Shown piece by piece: positions 7,052 through 15,607 of a stretch of 18,021 nucleotides of DNA. A program made the translations under genes and the position numbers. Every line of letters starts with the position of its first letter. The stretch's first letter is position 1. This stretch comes from CAZJDM01 sp964544765. GTDB taxonomy: Bacteria > Bdellovibrionota_B > Oligoflexia > CAYFLR01. The stretch spans positions 1 through 18,021 of the forward strand of contig CAZJDM010000092.1 of assembly GCA_964544765.1 (NCBI GenBank), written 5' to 3'. The notes under the pieces were generated by a model that worked only from the letters and a program-made list of their open reading frames with translations, was not told the DNA's origin and ran no database searches.

Positions 7052-8608
7052 TTAGAGACGTTCAGCAGGGAACACGTATTGACAAACAGAGGTTCTGACT
7101 TTTTTGCATTCAGATATCAAGGTATAATTATATGGAATAAATTCCCTAGTAGGATCTTTTTTCGTATCTTCAAAGGTTTTACAAAAATCATTATTAGCCT
7201 GTCCAATTTTATAACGATAGATCAATTTCTTATCAGGTTTTACTTGGTGATAAGGAGAATATCCCAATAGATACTCACGCATTTCTTCATCCTCAGGATC
7301 TCCATACTCCTCCATCCAACTAGCTCCCGCTAATAGTTTGTGGTATCTAAGCATATCTAACAATGGTACTTGACAAATAACAGCGTTAAAAAGTTCTGGC
7401 CGTTGAGTAAAGGTTGTTCCTACTAGTAATCCTCCATTGCTGCCGCCTTGAATTCCCAAATTTTGAGGAGAAGTTATTTGCAAATCAATGACATGCTCGG
7501 CGATTGAAATAAAATCGTCAAATATTCTTTGCCTGTTTTGACGTAAGCCTGCCTGGTGCCACTTTGGACCAAATTCAGATCCTCCTCTGGTATTAGCGTA
7601 TACAAAAACGCCTCCCCTGTTGAGCCACAGTTTTTCTTCGATTTGTAAGTAATAAGGGATCAAAGGATGTTCAAATCCACCATATCCTTTTAAGAGAGTC
7701 GGATTACTACCATTAAACTTAAGATTTTGGTTATAGACAATATAATAGGGAACTACAGTTCCATCTTTGCTGATGCTTTCTTTTTGTTCTACTTTATATT
7801 TAGTTGGATCAAATCTAGCTGGGAGAGATCTAATATGCTTTAAATCGTTGTTTTCAGTATTAAAAAGATAGAGAGTAGGGGGAGTTAAAAAGCTCTGATG
7901 ACCAATAAAAGCTTTACTATGAAAATAACTTACTGAGAAAAAATAGACCGAACCGTGATCAGGGAGATTAAGCTCTCTTGGTTGCCATTTGGCATCTTTG
8001 TTTTCAAAGATTATTATTTTACCGTTTACATTATCTAGAACACTAATCAACAAAAATTCTTTGGCTACTGCTACAGACTGAATAAATACTTTGGTACTGG
8101 GTTTAAAGATAGTTTCAATATTAGATGACAAGACTCGATCGTTTAATATCTCATCTAGCGAGATGGCTATTAAGGAACCTAGCTGGAAAGTAATTTGCTT
8201 GTCATTATTATCTATAATCCAATCAGATTTTAAGGAAATGATTAATTTGCCTAGATAATATCCATCTATCTCTGCATCCGATGGAATAGGTATCTTTTTT
8301 AATGGTTCATTTTCTCGATATATCCAATTTTCAGTTTGGAAGAAAGATATGCTTCTTCTGATTAGATTTAATGAGTCGTGGTGATCACCAAATTTTCGAA
8401 AAGAACAACCCATATCTTCTGTTTGTCCTTCAAATATTAACTCTGGTTCATTATCCATCTGATTGGGTTTATTCTGTTGATTGGATTGACAGTGTTGATT
8501 GCGGGAATATTTCTTTATTATTCTAGGATATCCGGATTTAGTTAGAGAGTCTTGACCAAAGTCAGTGGCTACCATTAAGGTATCTTGATCACTGGCTGAG
8601 TTTAAGGC
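7052..8608 (-). pseudogene. Prolyl oligopeptidase (S9A) gene truncated at both ends
   Basis: An open frame of 507 codons from 8575 to 7052 carries the middle of an S9A peptidase: VATDFGQDSLTKSGYPRI near the start, part of the beta-propeller, then the alpha/beta-hydrolase part with GGVFVYANTRGGSEFG and the nucleophile motif GGSNGG (Ser379). Full-length members have about 690 residues. The propeller start is missing: homologous residues (DQDTL) continue upstream of the first ATG in the same frame and then meet a TAA at 8609-8611. At the other end, homology stops after SPYHQVKPDKK. The expected DDRVHP and GHG-containing regions, with the catalytic Asp and His, are replaced by an unrelated tail of about 55 residues. 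It cannot form the catalytic triad, so it is almost certainly a decayed gene. Confidence 0.85.
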
Positions 8609-8650
8609 TTATTTAGGGCTTTTAATTCTTATTGGGGTACAATCAAAATC

Positions 8651-8722
8651 ATGGAACAAATATCAAGAAACAGTAGGTGTCATTGTGAAAGTGGTAAAGG
8701 TAAGCTAAGCATAGGCGTTTGA
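8651..8722 (+). pseudogene. Possible SEC-C motif fragment
   Basis: The plus strand encodes ISRNSRCHCESGKGK and then a TGA. SEC-C zinc motifs read roughly xxRNxPCPCGSGKKYKxCC, so the Asn, the two cysteines, Ser-Gly-Lys and the following Lys match, but the final cysteine pair is lost. It may be a leftover of a gene lost from this decayed region. The match is short and chance is possible. Confidence 0.3.
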
Positions 8723-8861
8723 TGGTTAAAGCCTTTGATACTTAGCGCCTTGTTCAATTTATTTTACTTCAACTTAGTCGAGAGTTAGTCGTTTGAGTAA
8801 CCAATATTAAAATCTATTAAAGTCTTTCTTACCTTCAGATTAGAACATTTCAACTGGAGTG

Positions 8862-8887
8862 GTATACTTTTTATTAAAATAGTATAC
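8862..8887. promoter_or_regulatory. 26-base palindrome, candidate operator
   Basis: The arms GTATACT and AGTATAC are perfect inverted copies. Pairing continues past one mismatch through TTT/AAA, leaving ATTA in the centre. It lies about 200 bases upstream of the outer-membrane protein gene. It could bind a dimeric regulator or act as a weak AT-rich hairpin. Its role is not shown. Confidence 0.4.
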
Positions 8888-9090
8888 TTTCTTTTCAAGT
8901 TAATGCCAAGTTAATGACTATATCATGGTAAATCAGGTAAAAGCCCTTTATACTTATTGTTTGGTAGTCCTTTAATCCCAGTGATCATAAGAAATGTTAT
9001 TTTTTTGTAGAAATGTGGTCCGAATTTTGCAAAACTACCAAGCAAAACAATTTCTATTTTTTATTTAATTCTATACTTTAAGGAGGAAGT

Positions 9091-9984
9091 ATGAGAGTCA
9101 CAGCAATTTTATTATTAACATTAGGTCTCATTTATTTAGGTCCAATTCAGGATTTAAGTGCTGCCGAAACCAAAAAAGAAGATGTAAAAGTTACTAAACA
9201 AGTAACCGGTTTGAAGACATTGTTTCCTAATGGTTTTGCTTATGCTGAAATGGCAATGTCATATGGTAATAATACCAGTACCTATCGAGTTAGTGAAAAT
9301 GCTACTTATGAGTATACCTTAGGTTTGGGTTCTACTTTTATCGATAAACGATGGAAAGTAGTGTTAGAGTTAAATTTAGCAAAAGATCCAGGCTCTCGTA
9401 ATATAGCAATTGGTAATACCAACCTATTTAACAATATTACATTATATAAGAATGATTTTTTTAAAACTTTTGTCGCCACGGAAACATATTTTCCAAGTGG
9501 TGCTGGTGCTACTAGAACTAATAATTTACTGTATCTAAAGAATGTCTTACATAATACTTTTAAGACTGGTTTAGGTAATTTTACTCCAGCTATAGAAGTA
9601 AGGGCACAAAATCAAGTAAGATCCACTCCAGTATTTTCAGATGTTCCAAAGAATGATAAAAAAGCTTCACTACGAACTGAAACCGTTCAACAAAGAAATC
9701 CAGTGACTGATTTAGGAGTTTATACTGGAACCAAACTTGATTATAGTCATCCTGACTTAAAAGGTTTTTATATTGGAGGCAGGGTATTTTATGTAAATAA
9801 ATTTAAATCAAACGGCAGTGATTCCAAATATTTTAGCTTAGAAAATTGGGCCGGTTATAGTCTGACCGATAATTGGGGCATTAGTCATTATATATATGTT
9901 TATTGTGATAAAGATTTCAATCCTCAGGTTAAAAGTGGTCAGAAAGGTATCTACGAAGAAATTAGCCTTTCTTATAGTTTCTAA
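9091..9984 (+). CDS. Probable outer-membrane beta-barrel protein, function unknown
   Basis: A 297-residue protein with a clear Sec signal peptide (hydrophobic residues 4-18, likely cleavage after LSA near residue 24). The mature part has alternating polar/hydrophobic strands with many aromatic residues and ends in ISLSYSF. A C-terminal Phe at the end of an amphipathic strand is the usual signal for outer-membrane insertion. AAGGAGG is well placed before the ATG. It stands alone: decayed genes lie upstream and a GC-rich hairpin lies 23 bases after its stop. I do not recognise a specific family; a porin-like or structural barrel is possible. Confidence 0.7.
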   Translation: MRVTAILLLTLGLIYLGPIQDLSAAETKKEDVKVTKQVTGLKTLFPNGFAYAEMAMSYGNNTSTYRVSENATYEYTLGLGSTFIDKRWKVVLELNLAKDPGSRNIAIGNTNLFNNITLYKNDFFKTFVATETYFPSGAGATRTNNLLYLKNVLHNTFKTGLGNFTPAIEVRAQNQVRSTPVFSDVPKNDKKASLRTETVQQRNPVTDLGVYTGTKLDYSHPDLKGFYIGGRVFYVNKFKSNGSDSKYFSLENWAGYSLTDNWGISHYIYVYCDKDFNPQVKSGQKGIYEEISLSYSF

Positions 9985-10006
9985 GGGTAAGTCCCTCTTA
10001 TCTATT

Positions 10007-10026
10007 CCCCGTCCTTCAGGGCGGGG
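10007..10026. repeat. GC-rich hairpin resembling IS200/IS605 ends
   Basis: CCCCGTCC and GGGCGGGG pair over eight positions (one G-T wobble) around a TTCA loop, in a region that is otherwise AT-rich. Nearly the same hairpin is common at the 3' end of IS200/IS605-family tnpB genes. No transposase is present, so it is a relic or a borrowed sequence. It may end transcription of the barrel gene, though no T-run follows. Confidence 0.5.
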
Positions 10027-10102
10027 TTGGCCAATAATATGACATCAAAGTAATGATCTTGCTTCTGTGATGTTGTAGCGACTCTTATTTAAAATTTAAA
10101 TT

Positions 10103-10117
10103 TAATGCTATGCATTA
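10103..10117. promoter_or_regulatory. Short perfect inverted repeat upstream of the 857-residue protein gene
   Basis: TAATGC and GCATTA flank a TAT centre, 80 bases before the start codon. A TTGACG follows at about 10124 without a good -10 box. It could be an operator; short AT-rich palindromes also arise by chance. Confidence 0.2.
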
Positions 10118-10196
10118 TTGCGTTGACGCTAACCTAATCTCCATGATACCAAGCCAGTAAAGTAGGAAATCCACAATTAAATGAAAGGTATTTCCG

Positions 10197-12770
10197 ATGT
10201 TATACCTTATTATTCCAGCGCTATTGACGTTTTCTCTATGTTTAACCGCAAAATCAGGTTATTTTGAAATCATAGATAGCACGAATGGAGAGAGTGTAAA
10301 TGGTTTTCAAGGAGTCGATCGTGTTAATGGCGGCATAAACAGTCTTAAAGGTATTAACAACCTGAACGGTCTGAATGCTTTGAATGGTCCGAATGGTGTG
10401 ATTAGTTTTGATGCTCAGAGAATAAGAGTTTTGTCAGGTGATCAAAATCTTTATATTGATGACCAACCCAGAACTTCGGAAGCTTTGATGAAAATCACTA
10501 TGGAAACTAGGCAAGGTTTTTTTCGTAGTGATTTTTTACATGATAATAAAGCATATTTTGATAAGGCTTCTTCTTATTTAGGAGGACGTGAAGCATCCCA
10601 TAATCTTTCTTTCTCTATGTACCAGCAATGGCTCTATTTTGAGGTTTACAAAGCCTATAGATTAGAATACCTCATGATGAGCCTGGTTAAGGTATTGGTA
10701 CTTGATGAAGATCTTTCTGGTAAACAAGCGCTGGCAATCTATGATTGGTATTTACCGTCTGAATATTTTGAGAATTTTATAACTTTAAAGGATAAACACT
10801 TGGTCCTTAGAAATAAATTGGTGGAGTTTTTTGATCAACCTGATGAGACTCAGAGGCGATCGCGTGATTTTGTGAGAGGATCAATTGAGTTTATATATTT
10901 ACTCTTTGCCATGATTGATAAAAAAGAGGAATATTTAAAGGAACGCTATAGTGAGAATGATGAATATTATCGCAAAGAGATTGAGACGCTGGTTGTATGG
11001 CGGCAGATGATTAGAAATTCCAGCTCCATAATAAATATGCCGGTTTTTAGATCGGATGTTGAGCCATATTATGAGGAGGAAGTGAGAGATGCCTATGATA
11101 TGCAAGAGATCGCGATTAATGCTTTTCATGATCAATTTTCTCAATTTATAACCAAAAGAAGAAATTTAAATCAACTAGCAGATTTCTTTATTGGTGAAGA
11201 GGTAAATAATTTAGGAAAAGCCTTTGCTCAATCATTACAGCTTAAATCGCAAAACCGGTTTCGACAGCGCATAAAAACGGTTTTTCCGGTAGCGGTTAAA
11301 GGTATTATAGCTGAGTTGAAACAAACTCTTTTAATTTATAAAAACAAATTTCACGAATATAATTTGAAAGAAAGAATTGTTAAAGCGAATACTCGTCCCA
11401 AATTAGATAACTCTGGATTTCATGTTTGGTTAGAGGATATTTTCCGAGAGCAGGTCATCCACTGGATAATTACTGAAGACTATCCTCATTTACAAAAAGG
11501 AGTAGAAATTTTAACTGGGTTTATTAATGAAGAGCTTCGTAGACAATCAAGGCAGAGAATTATGTATTATTCGGCTATGGCAGGTTTATTATCTTTTAGT
11601 CCTGCTTTTCAGCCGGGAAAAATTACTCAATGGTTGGGTACTGGCGTTAGGCACTTACGGCGAGGGATGATTATAGGTGGTACTTTTCTTTCGGGTACTT
11701 TTTTCTACGATGCTTACGGACAATATTTAAAATGGAGGAGTATACAAAGATTGTCCAGACTTAATGTTGAAGGTATGGGTTTAACCACCATGATTCAGGA
11801 ACAAGAAGCACGAACCGGTTTTTGGTTGTATTCATTTCAGGCAGGTATGGCCTCATCAATGTTTTTATATACGGCCTTTGATGGTAAAAAAATATTTGCT
11901 TCTTCTAAGGATAAAGGTTGGTGGATGAATATTGTTCGAAAAACGTGGAGTGGTGAGGCTCCATTAACTATGGATAAGGTTGGTGCAACTATCCGTGCTG
12001 AGATTGATAGCTTACGTGGTGCAATTAATAAAAGAACTACATCAGGTACTTTGACATCTCTTAACACCATTAGAAAACAAGTATTGGGCGTTTTGACTCA
12101 ATTTGTGATCATGGTACCGGCAGGATTACCAGCTTCTTTAAAAGGAGTATTAAATTCTATACCGGTTAGAGTCTATGATGGGGTGATTCTAGGAGCGGTG
12201 ATGGGAATAATGTCAGTAACGGTTCAGCATTATATCAATGCTATGGGGATTCAATTGTTTGTTAGTTCGTTTAATAAATTAGGTCTAAAACCACCCACTT
12301 ACTGGCAGGTTAATGCTCTTAATAAGGAATTTACTACTCAACGTGATGCTTTTGTTCATTTTAAGGGCGATCTTATTTATGTAAGGATGGAAATTGTCAA
12401 AATGGTAGGTTTAATAGCTATTTGGAAAAGAATGTTGCGTCAGAAAGGATTAACAGCTATAGAGAAACTTGATCTTGAATCAGCTGTTAAAGGGGGGGAA
12501 GAGACAATTGGAAATCTTTTGTTTAAGGAATTGGCTAACTGGTATTATCAGATTGAATATCGTGATATTTATAATTCGTCCTTGAAAACAGTGGGATTTG
12601 GTCTTCATGCTGTACCTAGCATTGATGATCCAGTTAGAATGACTATTTTCATTAAAATTGGTGGTAAGAAATATGCTTATCAAACAACTGCGCAGCGTTT
12701 AGATCATATTAAAACCCGTAAAATTATTCCTGATAGTGATATTGAACAGATAGTATTATTCCCAGAATAA
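10197..12770 (+). CDS. Large exported protein with Asn-Gly-rich N-terminus, function unknown
   Basis: An 857-residue protein starting with a Sec-type signal peptide (MLYLIIPALLTFSLCLTAKS); no convincing lipobox. Residues 28-68 form an irregular repeat of short units ending in Asn-Gly (VNG, LNG, PNG). The body to about 450 is rich in charged helical segments, including a likely coiled region with many Glu, Arg and Tyr. Several hydrophobic stretches follow (about 450-470, 485-507, 541-563, 634-690), suggesting membrane association. A mixed C-terminal part ends in a beta-rich segment (MTIFIKIGGKKYAYQTT). AAAGG lies before the ATG. The next gene starts 46 bases later on the same strand and is also exported with a helical hydrophobic core, so the two may work together. 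No family recognised. Confidence 0.75.
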   Translation: MLYLIIPALLTFSLCLTAKSGYFEIIDSTNGESVNGFQGVDRVNGGINSLKGINNLNGLNALNGPNGVISFDAQRIRVLSGDQNLYIDDQPRTSEALMKITMETRQGFFRSDFLHDNKAYFDKASSYLGGREASHNLSFSMYQQWLYFEVYKAYRLEYLMMSLVKVLVLDEDLSGKQALAIYDWYLPSEYFENFITLKDKHLVLRNKLVEFFDQPDETQRRSRDFVRGSIEFIYLLFAMIDKKEEYLKERYSENDEYYRKEIETLVVWRQMIRNSSSIINMPVFRSDVEPYYEEEVRDAYDMQEIAINAFHDQFSQFITKRRNLNQLADFFIGEEVNNLGKAFAQSLQLKSQNRFRQRIKTVFPVAVKGIIAELKQTLLIYKNKFHEYNLKERIVKANTRPKLDNSGFHVWLEDIFREQVIHWIITEDYPHLQKGVEILTGFINEELRRQSRQRIMYYSAMAGLLSFSPAFQPGKITQWLGTGVRHLRRGMIIGGTFLSGTFFYDAYGQYLKWRSIQRLSRLNVEGMGLTTMIQEQEARTGFWLYSFQAGMASSMFLYTAFDGKKIFASSKDKGWWMNIVRKTWSGEAPLTMDKVGATIRAEIDSLRGAINKRTTSGTLTSLNTIRKQVLGVLTQFVIMVPAGLPASLKGVLNSIPVRVYDGVILGAVMGIMSVTVQHYINAMGIQLFVSSFNKLGLKPPTYWQVNALNKEFTTQRDAFVHFKGDLIYVRMEIVKMVGLIAIWKRMLRQKGLTAIEKLDLESAVKGGEETIGNLLFKELANWYYQIEYRDIYNSSLKTVGFGLHAVPSIDDPVRMTIFIKIGGKKYAYQTTAQRLDHIKTRKIIPDSDIEQIVLFPE

Positions 12771-12816
12771 TTATTAATGGGATGGGTAAGCACATCGCGT
12801 GAACTATTAACGGGGT

Positions 12817-14259
12817 ATGCAGGTTTTGCGCGTCGTATTAATTAATAAAAGAGTATCTACTAAGGATAATGTATTGGTTTTTAAAATATTATTTTCTCTT
12901 AAATCTTTTTTATTAGTAATAACTAGTTTTAATTTAATTTCACCTTCGACTTTTTCTGGAACAACTACTTCAAGTGAATTTAATACACCGAGTGAATCTA
13001 ATACACCAAATACATCAAGTGTGACTGAACCTAAAATAATAATAGGGACCTTACCATTAGTAGATGAGGAGTTAAGAGATGCCGAATATTGGTATTTTCA
13101 CACTGGAGAAGGTTTTTCGATAACTGAGTGGAAAAATCCTGATACTGGCGTTTTAGAACAAATTATGACCCATTGTACTATTGATGTTTTTGATCCATAT
13201 TGTTACGAAAAAGTATACTATTTTTCCTCGGAAGAAATCGATAACTTTGTTCAAGTTGCTATAAATATTAGAGAAGAGAGGCTTTATAATCACAACGCGA
13301 ATTTAATTTTGGGGAGTACTGTTTTTGTTGTTTCAACCAAATATGGATTTACAGGACTTGCAGCTCCCGAACCTACTTTGTTAACTAAAATAATTGGAGG
13401 TTTTTCACTGGCAACAGCTGGAATAGCGGCGATATATGTGGCTTGGGAGGGTGAAAATGTTTGGGATATTTTAGATCAATTGGAAAAAATTGATTATCTA
13501 TTAGCGGATGAAAAGAGATTTGCGACTCGATGTCATCATGTCAGAAAAAGTTTTTTAGATAGGGTCAGTAGGTTGGGTATTTCTGTTATCTTCCCTAAAT
13601 ACGGCGGTAGATTAATAAAGGGTGATGTCTATTTGGCAGCAATGGCTAGAGAAAAAGCATTACATAATAAAACAATTGATTACGCTCGAAGAAAGAATAT
13701 TTCATTATTAGATGCCTATAAGCATTATTTTAATGAGCAGTGTGGACAACTTCCAATAGTCCACGGTTCAACTATTGAGAAAAGTTTGTCTATATTGGAA
13801 AAATTGTTACCTTATAAATTAGTGGAAAAAACAGTTTTAGTCTCAAATAAACTAAACCTGTTTAGTAGATCATTAATCGAATTTAGTAATTTAAACGATT
13901 CTCTCGTGTTGGATAAGAATTGGATTGATAGTGTAACACGGTTTTTGAATCAGGTTGATAGAGATATAGATTGGTTAGAAAATATTGGTGGTATTTATGG
14001 TTATAAACAGTTAAAGAGAATCCGATCCAAGGTAGATAAAATAATTGTAAGATATCGATCCTCTTTTTCATCTTTCTCTTATTCATCAGGGGGAAAGCCA
14101 TATACCATACAGAGTATAGGAGGAAAAATTACGGTAATACTATATGCGGAATGGTCATCGACGAAAAATGCCTATCAAATTGGTTGGCGCCAATTCTTGA
14201 AGGAATATTTTGATATTCAATTTTTGGTTTATTGTACAGATTGCGCCAGTGAAAGATAA
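12817..14259 (+). CDS. Exported protein with Ser/Thr/Asn-rich linker, function unknown
   Basis: Up to 480 residues. The first ATG has no good ribosome binding site. An in-frame TTG at 12874 lies after AAGGA and gives a more typical signal peptide (VFKILFSLKSFLLVITSFNLIS), so it may be the true start. A low-complexity linker (SEFNTPSESNTPNTSS) follows. A cysteine-containing globular part comes next, then a hydrophobic pair at about 163-211 and a helical domain of about 200 residues with many Lys, Arg and Leu. The end has YCTDCASER. It follows the 857-residue gene closely on the same strand. No known family was recognised. Confidence 0.7.
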   Translation: MQVLRVVLINKRVSTKDNVLVFKILFSLKSFLLVITSFNLISPSTFSGTTTSSEFNTPSESNTPNTSSVTEPKIIIGTLPLVDEELRDAEYWYFHTGEGFSITEWKNPDTGVLEQIMTHCTIDVFDPYCYEKVYYFSSEEIDNFVQVAINIREERLYNHNANLILGSTVFVVSTKYGFTGLAAPEPTLLTKIIGGFSLATAGIAAIYVAWEGENVWDILDQLEKIDYLLADEKRFATRCHHVRKSFLDRVSRLGISVIFPKYGGRLIKGDVYLAAMAREKALHNKTIDYARRKNISLLDAYKHYFNEQCGQLPIVHGSTIEKSLSILEKLLPYKLVEKTVLVSNKLNLFSRSLIEFSNLNDSLVLDKNWIDSVTRFLNQVDRDIDWLENIGGIYGYKQLKRIRSKVDKIIVRYRSSFSSFSYSSGGKPYTIQSIGGKITVILYAEWSSTKNAYQIGWRQFLKEYFDIQFLVYCTDCASER

Positions 14260-14261
14260 TC

Positions 14262-14324
14262 TAGATTGGTAAGTTATCATTTTCTCCTTGCCACCTTGAA
14301 TTTGGGCTTTTTCAGCTCAATCTA
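14262..14324. terminator. Inverted repeats between convergent genes, possible terminator
   Basis: TAGATTG at 14262 and CAATCTA at 14318 are perfect inverted copies. An inner hairpin, TTGGGC with GCTCAA (one G-T pair), has the loop TTTTTCA at 14302-14320. The two pairings share bases, so only one can form. The position between two convergent genes suits a bidirectional terminator, but no strong T-run follows. Confidence 0.3.
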
Positions 14325-14373
14325 ACTAGTCATTGGCGCGAAATGTACCAACGACTAACATCTTCTGATGAGT

Positions 14374-15069
14374 TTAGAAACATCGTCCTTGATAGGTATA
14401 AATTTTTTCCCGAGTTTTTCGATCACCCTTAAATTGAGCAATAAGGTCCCTATTAGATGGATCAAAATAGCTTATAGAAAGATTGGTAGTAGTGTAATGG
14501 AAGTAATACTCTACTTCTCTATGGCCAAAGAAAGTGCGTAGTTTCCAACCGCATACCTGACTATTGCCGTTCCAATGACATTCCCATACTCTCTTAGTGT
14601 AGGTGCATGACTCTGTAGTGTAAGTAAGTTGGGAATCTTCTTCCTCTGTGTCAACTAGTCCTCTTAGGTTCCATGGCTGTCCACTTTCATTAGATGAGAG
14701 TTCAAATTCTCCAGCATATTGAGGTATGTTTTTACCTTCGGGTATAGTTATTGAAATTTCTTCAACGTCGTATTTACTGGTTCGGATAGAAAGTAAAACT
14801 TCTCTCTTTGATTGAAAACTGAAGTTGGTGCGATATTCTCCGGGAGATAGTGTTTTAGCTTTTATGATGGTTTCTGGTTCTTCATCTTCATCACAAATGT
14901 CTGTACCAGCACCTCCCATCGGATTACAATCTTCAGTTGTCTCCGTCACAAATATGTTCATGTTTGATAGTACTTTTAAATAACCAGTAATAGGTTGACA
15001 TGATGTTGCTAGAAACAGTGGTAGTAGTAAAAATACTTTGGTGGTTAGCGGAATCCTTCCTTGATTCAT
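14374..15069 (-). CDS. Lipoprotein, acidic then cysteine-containing beta-rich, function unknown
   Basis: A 231-residue protein with a signal peptide and lipobox LATSC (Cys24), so probably lipid-anchored. The first ATG follows AAAGGAG with six bases of spacing. After the lipobox, CQPITGYLKV is followed by a short acidic Cys-containing insert (DICDEDEEPE) and then a regular beta-rich domain (LSPGEYRTNFSFQSKREVLLSI; IPEGKNIPQYAGEFELSSNESGQ). The C-terminal third contains several cysteines and ends KIYTYQGRC plus Phe. The pattern recalls predicted lipoproteins of Bdellovibrionota, which is memory-based and unverified. It is transcribed divergently from the lipoprotein gene at 15169. Confidence 0.75.
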   Translation of the reverse strand: MNQGRIPLTTKVFLLLPLFLATSCQPITGYLKVLSNMNIFVTETTEDCNPMGGAGTDICDEDEEPETIIKAKTLSPGEYRTNFSFQSKREVLLSIRTSKYDVEEISITIPEGKNIPQYAGEFELSSNESGQPWNLRGLVDTEEEDSQLTYTTESCTYTKRVWECHWNGNSQVCGWKLRTFFGHREVEYYFHYTTTNLSISYFDPSNRDLIAQFKGDRKTREKIYTYQGRCF

Positions 15070-15168
15070 TTTAAACTCCTTTTAAAATTTTATGATATGA
15101 TATCTATAGTTTTATATAATCTAATATTTATTATATTTCAAGTTATAAGAAAGCTGAGTGGTATAATT

Positions 15169-15549
15169 ATGATATTATTACGCGCTAATCATTTGCCTAA
15201 TCAGTTTTATTTGTTGATTGTTATCATTGTCAGTACTGTTTTGGCTAGTTGTCAGGCCTTCTTTGAGATGGAACCAAAAATACATATAATAGTTACTCCT
15301 CCCAATGATAAATTAGATGTGGGAGTAGTTTACACATATCCTTTATATTTAAAAATGCCTGACAATTTAAACTCAAAGGAACTGGACGAATATTATCAAA
15401 AAAAATGTGTTAATATTTCACAAAATGTTATTAAAAATGTTAAGCAACTTGAAGGATCAATTGATTTGATTAAAGTGCATCGGCAGGGGAAGTATTGTGT
15501 GATAACAACTTATGTGCCTCCCGATGAAGAAGAGCCTGTTGGTAAGTAG
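15169..15549 (+). CDS. Small lipoprotein, function unknown
   Basis: A 126-residue protein from the ATG at 15169, chosen because it places a normal signal peptide (QFYLLIVIIVSTV) before the lipobox LASC (Cys28). The frame is open upstream to 15061, but that extension is very hydrophobic, covers the promoter region of the divergent gene and lacks a ribosome binding site. The binding site before 15169 (GAGTGG) is weak. The mature part is about 100 residues, with two cysteines that could form a disulfide and an acidic tail (PPDEEEP). No family recognised. Confidence 0.6.
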   Translation: MILLRANHLPNQFYLLIVIIVSTVLASCQAFFEMEPKIHIIVTPPNDKLDVGVVYTYPLYLKMPDNLNSKELDEYYQKKCVNISQNVIKNVKQLEGSIDLIKVHRQGKYCVITTYVPPDEEEPVGK

Positions 15550-15607
15550 AATAGAGAGTGAAGAGCTGAGAGTAGGAAGAATAGAAAGAGCACTATAAAG
15601 GACAATA

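Larger units (their letters stand above)
8576..9090. other. 515-base stretch without an intact gene
   Basis: It holds the decayed 5' end of the peptidase gene (to about 8608), a possible SEC-C scrap (8651-8722), a palindrome (8862-8887) and several TATACT boxes (8864, 8884, 8949, 9072). An imperfect 18-19 base direct repeat is also present (AAAGCC...ATACTTA near 8728-8744 and 8939-8955). No intact ORF was seen on either strand. Confidence 0.6.

Noticed and set aside
7043..7270. Plus-strand ORF of 75 codons over the tail of the peptidase pseudogene
   Set aside because: No recognisable domain or binding site; it mirrors the decayed peptidase frame.
10007..10196. A complete insertion sequence or miniature element
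   Set aside because: Only one hairpin is seen; no second end, target duplication or transposase remnant could be found.
15061..15168. Upstream extension of the small lipoprotein gene
   Set aside because: The added 36 residues contain a second hydrophobic helix before the signal peptide, lack a ribosome binding site, and overlap the divergent gene's control region.
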